A stretch of 10,066 nucleotides of DNA from an uncultured Eubacteriales bacterium (GTDB lineage: Bacteria > Bacillota > Clostridia > Oscillospirales > Acutalibacteraceae). The DNA is taken from assembly GCA_934667575.1 (NCBI GenBank), contig CAKUME010000021.1, positions 1 through 10,066 on the forward strand. Reading direction: 5' to 3'. Positions 6,106 through 10,066 of this stretch are shown here, piece by piece. Every line of letters starts with the position of its first letter. The stretch's first letter is position 1. Position numbers and translations under genes: made by a program. Below the pieces are notes generated by a model. That model saw only the letters and a program-made list of their open reading frames with translations, was not told where the DNA came from and ran no database searches.

Positions 6106-7032
6106 TCAAAATCCCCATTCCGCACCGAACGGGCGCAAGGTTTCGGGCGCCGGCACGGGCATGCCGCACCCCGCGAGCAGACACGCCATGTCGTCGGGCA
6201 GGGGCGCAAACAGCTCCACCGGCGCGCCGGTAACGGGCTGCACAAAGCGCACCGCCGCGCAGTGCAGCGCCTGGCGCGAAATGCGCGCCTGCGATCCGCC
6301 GTACATATCGTCGCCCGCAAGCGGAAATCCGGTGGAAGCAAAGTGCGCACGAATCTGGTGCGTGCGGCCGGTGTCAATCACCACGCGCAGCAGTGCATGC
6401 CCTGCGCCCGCGGCGAGCACCTGCCAGTGTGTAACGGCCGGTTCGCCGCCGGCCCCGATCTCACGCCGAATGCCGCACCCCTCCCGGCGGCGCAGCGGCG
6501 CGTCAAGGGTGCCTTTCGGCGCGGGGATTCCTTCCGTGACGGCCAGATAGATTTTGTCGATGCGGCCGCTCAGCCGCGACGCGGCGTGCGTATGCTTGGC
6601 CGTGACCGCCAGTCCCGAAGTGTTGCGGTCGAGCCGGTTCAGCGGGCGAAACGCGCAGTGCTCGCCCTTGGCAGCCAGATAAGCCGCCGCCGCATTGGCG
6701 AGCGTGTCGCGCTCGTGGCCGTGGGAGGGGTGAATGGGCATTTCGGGCGGCTTGTTGAACACCAGCACATCCGCATCCTCATACGCCACCGGCACCGGCA
6801 CGCAAAGCGGAGCCTGCATGGGGCGTGCATCGTCCGGCAGCCGCACCGTTACCTGCTGCCCCGCATGCACCCGGTCGATGGTGCGCAGCAGTGCGCCGTT
6901 GGCGGTCACGCCGCGCTCCACCTGCTTGAGCATGCGCACCGTGTGATACGACAGCCCGCAAAATCCGCGCAGAAACGCCGCTCCGCGCAGTCCGTCGTAT
7001 TCCGCCGGAACCGTAAAATGCAGCTCGCGCAT
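6106..7032 (-). CDS. RluA/RluD-family pseudouridine synthase
   Basis: 308 residues from the ATG at 7032, chosen because AAAGGGGG (7047-7040) lies 7 bases upstream and a promoter just beyond. A longer in-frame reading to 7269 would start upstream of that promoter. The enzyme isomerises uridines to pseudouridine in rRNA or tRNA in the cytoplasm. An N-terminal S4-like RNA-binding region (~12-66, LSYHTVRMLKQVERGVTANG) precedes the catalytic domain: VFNKPPEMPIHPSHGH (~91-106), the active-site motif RPLNRLDRNTSGL (~129-141, catalytic Asp135) and TGRTHQIRAH (221-230). The usual His of the HRLD motif is Asn132 here. Family and length fit RluD-like proteins well; the target nucleotide cannot be told from sequence. 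It precedes the M23 gene on the same strand. Confidence 0.95.
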   Translation of the reverse strand: MRELHFTVPAEYDGLRGAAFLRGFCGLSYHTVRMLKQVERGVTANGALLRTIDRVHAGQQVTVRLPDDARPMQAPLCVPVPVAYEDADVLVFNKPPEMPIHPSHGHERDTLANAAAAYLAAKGEHCAFRPLNRLDRNTSGLAVTAKHTHAASRLSGRIDKIYLAVTEGIPAPKGTLDAPLRRREGCGIRREIGAGGEPAVTHWQVLAAGAGHALLRVVIDTGRTHQIRAHFASTGFPLAGDDMYGGSQARISRQALHCAAVRFVQPVTGAPVELFAPLPDDMACLLAGCGMPVPAPETLRPFGAEWGF

Positions 7033-7060
7033 GGCGCCGCCCCCTTTCGCTTTGCTTTTT

Positions 7061-7089
7061 ATCATACCATATTCCGGCGGCGAACGCAA
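7061..7089 (-). promoter_or_regulatory. extended -10 promoter of the pseudouridine synthase gene
   Basis: Minus strand: TTGCGT (7089-7084), 17 bases, TATGAT (7066-7061), with TGG just before the -10, i.e. a TGn extended -10. The -35 is weak, which the extended -10 can offset. Predicted start ~7054, leaving a leader of about 20 bases with the ribosome site. Confidence 0.7.
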
Positions 7090-7198
7090 CCCCTGTGCGG
7101 TCGGAAAGAACACGCCAAATTCAGGGAATTTGGGCGGGGACACACGGAATAAGATGAAAAATACGCATGGAAAACCAGACATTCCTTCATTTTTGCCT

Positions 7199-7262
7199 GA
7201 GAAATGAACAAATCTGCATAACTGTCCGAGAAATGAATAAAATGATAATTTTTGTTCATCTC
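7199..7262. repeat. GAGAAATGAAYAAA repeats upstream of the V-ATPase promoter
   Basis: GAGAAATGAACAAA (7199-7212) and GAGAAATGAATAAA (7228-7241) are direct repeats differing at one base, 29 bp apart start to start. A shortened inverted copy, TTTGTTCATCTC (7251-7262), follows. TGAATAAAA (7234-7242) and TTTTGTTCA (7250-7258) form an inverted repeat with one mismatch around a 7-base spacer. The block lies about 60-120 bases upstream of the predicted V-ATPase transcript start, in the gap between two divergent promoters. It is a plausible transcription-factor site; the factor is unknown. The rest of 7090-7198 shows nothing I can name. Confidence 0.5.
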
Positions 7263-7284
7263 GCCGCAAATGGCGCGAAATCGC

Positions 7285-7313
7285 TTGATTTTAACGGAAA
7301 ATACGTGTATAAT
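7285..7313 (+). promoter_or_regulatory. sigma-A promoter of the V-ATPase operon
   Basis: TTGATT (7285-7290), 17 bases, TATAAT (7308-7313), a perfect -10. The predicted transcription start is ~7320, giving a leader of about 147 bases before ntpF. Confidence 0.8.
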
Positions 7314-7319
7314 AAAAAT

Positions 7320-7466
7320 CAATCCGACCGCACCGGTCTTCGGTAAAGAGACGGAAAAGATCGGCGCGGGAAGCGGAGCGAACGCCCTTGCACCGCGGCC
7401 GCGGATGAACCGAACGCAGCAGGGGCATTTTTGCAAGAAAATGCAGGATAAGGAGGGAGATTATTC
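7320..7466 (+). other. V-ATPase operon 5' leader with small inverted repeats
   Basis: The leader holds GACCG/CGGTC (7326-7330 with 7334-7338), a self-complementary CCGCGGCCGCGG (7393-7404), and GCATTTT/AAAATGC (7425-7431 with 7438-7444, 6-base loop) just ahead of AGGAGG (7451-7456). The last hairpin leaves the ribosome site free. No riboswitch class is recognisable and no T-tract follows a hairpin, so no attenuator is called. Confidence 0.35.
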
Positions 7467-7778
7467 ATGGCGCAACAGGCCATTCAGTTTATCCGCAATG
7501 CGGAGGATGCGGCCGCGCGCACGGTGCAGAACGCCGATGCGCAGCACGCCGACATTCTGGCGCAAGCCAAAGCAGATGCCGATGCGCAGCATTGCGCGCG
7601 CATGAACGCAGCGCAGCAGGCGGCCGACGGCATTCGCCGCGCGGCGCAGCAGCAGGCCGACGCGATTCGCGCGGCGCAGCAGCGGGCCGACACAGCGGCG
7701 CGGCAGGCGCTGCATGCGCAGGCGGACGGCCGGATGGAAGCGGCGGTTCGGCTGGTGATGCAGCAGATTACAGGATGA
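7467..7778 (+). CDS. ntpF: V-type ATPase peripheral-stalk subunit (NtpF/AhaH/G-like)
   Basis: 103 residues, almost wholly one Ala/Gln-rich charged helix (repeated AQQxADxIRxAAQQ patterns), as expected of the coiled-coil stalk partner of subunit E. The stalk holds the catalytic head still relative to the membrane stator subunit I. ATG follows AGGAGG (7451-7456) by 10 bases. It is first in the operon, 49 bases ahead of ntpI, the same place as ntpF in the Enterococcus hirae ntp operon (F-I-K-E-C-G-A-B-D). Coiled-coil composition alone is weak evidence of family; position next to ntpI and ntpK makes the call. The sequence is low in complexity and shares the genome's GC-rich codon use. Confidence 0.8.
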   Translation: MAQQAIQFIRNAEDAAARTVQNADAQHADILAQAKADADAQHCARMNAAQQAADGIRRAAQQQADAIRAAQQRADTAARQALHAQADGRMEAAVRLVMQQITG

Positions 7779-7827
7779 ATGATTTTTCAAATTTTTATGC
7801 AAGTAAAAAGAAGGAGGTGAGCGCTCC

Positions 7828-9786
7828 ATGGCAGTTGTCCCGATGCAGAAAATCACGCTGTTCGGATTGCAGCGCGACCGCAAAAAGCTGCTGGAGCTCA
7901 TCCAGCGCAAGGGCGCGGTGCAGGTAACCGAGCCGCCCGCCGAGCAAGCGGGTTTTGTTCGGTCCAACAGTGAAAAGCAGTTGGCGCATCTGGATCGGTG
8001 CAGCAATTCCGTTCGGCAGGCGCTCGAAATTCTGGACCAATATGCGCCGGTCAAATCGTCGCTGACCGATTCGCTGCGCGGCCCCGCCCGCCTTTCGCAG
8101 GCGGAGTTCGACGCGCAGGTCGCGTCGCACGAAGAGGCCATCGGCGCGGCGCGGCGGCTTTGCGCGCTCGCGCGCAAGGTGTCGGAGGCCAAGGCGGAGC
8201 AGGTGCGGTTGCGCACCGGCACCGCGCAAACCGCGTGCTTTGTGGGCACCGTTCCCGAATCGCTGACGCTCGACGAGCTGCTCACGCGGCTGGGGCAGAC
8301 GCATCCGGAGCTGGAGGCGGTGCACATTGAAATTGTGAACGCCACGCCCGACCAGACCGCAATTTTTGCGCTCTGCCTGCGCGCACAGGCGCAGCAGCTG
8401 GGCGAGGCGCTGCGCGCGATGGGCTTTTCACAGCCCGCCGTGCTGACCGGCAAAACCCCGCGCGAAAAAATTGCGCAGCTCGATCAAAAAATCGCCGCGG
8501 CGCAGGCCGCGCAGCAGGATGCCGAGTCGGAGATCCTCCGGCTGGCGCCCATGCGGCCGCGCATTGAATTTTTGGTGGACTACTACGCGTCGCGCAAGGT
8601 CAAATATGAAGTGATCGACCGCCTGGCGCAAACCAAAAACACGTTCATGCTCTGCGGCTATATTCCGCAGCCCGCCGAGGCGCCCCTGCGCAAGGCACTG
8701 GAAAACTGCGACGCCTATGTGGAGTTTGAACCGGTGCCGGCAGACGAAACGCCGCCGGTGCTGCTGCACAACAACGCGTTTTCGGAGCCGGTGGAAGGCG
8801 TGCTCGAAATGTACAGCATGCCCTCCAAGCGCGACATCGACCCCACGGCGATCATGTCGGTGTTTTACTATATATTGTTTGGCATGATGCTGTCGGATGC
8901 GGCCTACGGGCTGCTGATGGCGCTCGGGTGCTTTATTGTGGTCAAAAAGTTTCCCAACATGGCGGCGGGCACCCAAAAGATGCTCAAAATGTTTATGTGG
9001 TGCGGCGTGTCCACAATGGTTTGGGGCGTGTTGTTCGGCAGCTACTTCGGCAATGCGCCGCAGATGATCGCCGCCACGTTTTTCCATTCCGATTTCACCA
9101 TTCCGCCGTTGTGGTTTGAGCCGCTCAACGACCCGATGCGGCTGCTCATGTTCTCGTTTGTGATCGGCATTGTGCACCTGTTCACCGGCTTGGGCATTCA
9201 GTTCTATCAGTTGTGGCGCGCCGGACAAAAATGGGACGCGATCTGCGACGTGGGATTCTGGTACGGCTTGGTCACCGGGCTCATCGTGTGGCTTTGCTCC
9301 ACCTCGATGCTGCAAAGCATGGCGAACCTGAGCTTTGTCATTCCGGCGGGCGTGGTGCTTGCGGCGCAGCTGCTTGCAGCCGTGTCGGCGCTGGGCATCA
9401 TTCTCACCTCGGGCCGTGCGTCGCACAACCCGGTGCTGCGGCTGCTCAAGGGCCTCTATGGGCTTTATGGTGTGACCAACTATCTCAGCGATATTCTCTC
9501 CTACTCGCGCCTGTTGGCGCTCGGCCTGGCCACCGGCGTGATCGCTTCGGTGATCAACCAGATGGGCACCATGATGGGCGGCGGCGTGGGCGGCGCCATT
9601 TTGTTCATCGTCGTATTTCTGATTGGCCACACGTTCAATATCGGCATCAACCTGTTGGGCGCCTATGTGCACACCAACCGGCTGCAATATGTGGAGTTCT
9701 TTGGCAAATTCTACGAGGGCGGCGGCGAAAAATTCACGCCGTTTGCCCGCACCGAAAAATTCGTTCATTTGAAGGAGGAACAATAA
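7828..9786 (+). CDS. ntpI: V-type ATPase membrane stator subunit I (a-subunit homologue)
   Basis: 652 residues, the usual size for bacterial subunit I. The start follows AAGGAGGTGA (7811-7820), a full 10-base match to the anti-Shine-Dalgarno, by 7 bases. Residues 1 to ~330 are a cytoplasmic arm with Ala/Gln-rich coiled-coil stretches that bind the peripheral stalks. From ~340 a set of membrane helices begins after the family landmark EMYSMPSKRDIDPTAIM and FGMMLSDAAYGLLMA. The conserved segment ILSYSRLLALGLATGVIA carries Arg561, matching the essential half-channel arginine of eukaryotic a-subunits. With the K ring it forms the ion path driven by (or driving) ATP turnover. It ends 2 bases before the ntpK ATG, so translation of the two is likely coupled. 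Confidence 0.97.
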   Translation: MAVVPMQKITLFGLQRDRKKLLELIQRKGAVQVTEPPAEQAGFVRSNSEKQLAHLDRCSNSVRQALEILDQYAPVKSSLTDSLRGPARLSQAEFDAQVASHEEAIGAARRLCALARKVSEAKAEQVRLRTGTAQTACFVGTVPESLTLDELLTRLGQTHPELEAVHIEIVNATPDQTAIFALCLRAQAQQLGEALRAMGFSQPAVLTGKTPREKIAQLDQKIAAAQAAQQDAESEILRLAPMRPRIEFLVDYYASRKVKYEVIDRLAQTKNTFMLCGYIPQPAEAPLRKALENCDAYVEFEPVPADETPPVLLHNNAFSEPVEGVLEMYSMPSKRDIDPTAIMSVFYYILFGMMLSDAAYGLLMALGCFIVVKKFPNMAAGTQKMLKMFMWCGVSTMVWGVLFGSYFGNAPQMIAATFFHSDFTIPPLWFEPLNDPMRLLMFSFVIGIVHLFTGLGIQFYQLWRAGQKWDAICDVGFWYGLVTGLIVWLCSTSMLQSMANLSFVIPAGVVLAAQLLAAVSALGIILTSGRASHNPVLRLLKGLYGLYGVTNYLSDILSYSRLLALGLATGVIASVINQMGTMMGGGVGGAILFIVVFLIGHTFNIGINLLGAYVHTNRLQYVEFFGKFYEGGGEKFTPFARTEKFVHLKEEQ

Positions 9787-9788
9787 TC

Positions 9789-10066
9789 ATGGAAAATCTG
9801 GGTATTGTATTCGCACTCACCGGTGCGGCGCTGGGCGCGCTGCTGCCGGGCATCGGTTCGGCCATTGGCGTGGGCATGGCGGGTGAAGCCGCTGCGGGTC
9901 TCACCACCGAGGATCCGGGCAAATTCAGCAAGGCGCTGCTGCTTCAGCTGCTTCCGGGCACGCAGGGCATCTACGGCCTGCTGATCGCGTTCATCATTTT
10001 GAACAACATCGGCATTCTGGGCTCCGGATTTGTGCCGCTGAGCACCGCCAAGGGTCTGCTTTATCT
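9789..10066 (+). CDS. ntpK: V-type ATPase rotor-ring proteolipid subunit K (3' end outside window)
   Basis: 92 codons are present before the window ends. ATG follows AAGGAGG (9772-9778) by 10 bases. The N-terminus is hydrophobic with glycine-zipper features (LPGIGSAIGVGMAGEAAAG, ~19-37), then TTEDPGKFSKAL and a second helix LLLQLLPGTQGIYGLLIAF. This closely follows E. hirae NtpK, whose Na+ site uses Leu61, Thr64, Gln65, Gln110 and Glu139. The first three align with Leu55, Thr58 and Gln59 here; the last two would lie beyond the window. A duplicated four-helix proteolipid is expected. The F-I-K order suggests that E, C, G, A, B and D genes follow. Confidence 0.96.
   Translation, partial: MENLGIVFALTGAALGALLPGIGSAIGVGMAGEAAAGLTTEDPGKFSKALLLQLLPGTQGIYGLLIAFIILNNIGILGSGFVPLSTAKGLLY

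Noticed and set aside
6262..7152. 296-codon plus-strand open frame
   Set aside because: It is antisense to the pseudouridine synthase and runs over its promoter; no motif.
7033..7269. N-terminal extension of the pseudouridine synthase to 7269
   Set aside because: It would start upstream of the mapped extended -10 promoter, has no ribosome site, and adds 79 residues not seen in the family.
7393..7404. 12-bp palindrome CCGCGGCCGCGG in the V-ATPase leader as an operator
   Set aside because: Short GC-only palindromes arise easily in GC-rich DNA, and nothing else supports a binding site.
8428..9783. 451-codon minus-strand open frame, and a 330-codon one at 7461-8453
   Set aside because: Both are antisense to clear V-ATPase genes, with His/Arg/Gln-rich or Ser/Cys/Arg-rich low-complexity translations and no motif.

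Overview
The window is from a Firmicutes chromosome, probably class Clostridia (Oscillospirales/Ruminococcaceae-like). This is inferred from GC-rich coding DNA, strong AGGAGG-type ribosome sites, sigma-A type promoters, a clostridial-type NtpF-NtpI-NtpK V-ATPase gene order, and a LysM-G5-M23 cell-wall peptidase. No rRNA, tRNA, CRISPR array, insertion sequence or phage gene is visible.

Layout. (1) At 1-3366 (+) lies the 3' part of a very large gene. It encodes a YfhO-type polytopic membrane glycosyltransferase fused in frame to a CsbB/GtrB-type polyprenyl-phosphate glycosyltransferase. In Bacillus these two activities are separate proteins that work together to glycosylate lipoteichoic acid. 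(2) At 3367-3725 is a gene-free stretch. Its first half carries a dense cluster of DnaA-box-like 9-mers and its second half is about 32% GC. It looks like an ectopic DnaA-box cluster or a replication-origin-like element. (3) At 3726-4067 (+) is a small HEAT-repeat protein. (4) At 4068-4263 are two back-to-back terminators separating convergent genes. (5) At 4264-5964 (-) is a membrane-anchored LysM/G5/M23 peptidoglycan hydrolase. It has its own sigma-A promoter, a perfect 17-bp palindrome at the predicted transcription start, and apparently an ACG start codon. (6) At 6106-7032 (-) is an RluA/RluD-family pseudouridine synthase with an extended -10 promoter. (7) At 7033-7466 is a divergent regulatory region with a GAGAAATGAAYAAA repeat pair, a partial inverted copy, and the promoter and leader of the V-ATPase operon. 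(8) From 7467 to the window end (+) are the first three genes of a V-type ATPase operon: stalk subunit NtpF, membrane subunit NtpI, and rotor-ring subunit NtpK (cut by the window end).

Functional themes. Two genes act at the cell envelope: the YfhO-GT fusion in sugar decoration of a wall or lipid polymer, and M23 in peptidoglycan cleavage. The V-ATPase operon encodes an ion-motive machine. The first-half Na+ ligands of the ring subunit (Leu-Pro-Gly-Thr-Gln) are present, so Na+ rather than H+ transport is likely. The most unusual items are the DnaA-box cluster, the YfhO-CsbB fusion with a relic internal ribosome site, and the M23 start-site architecture.
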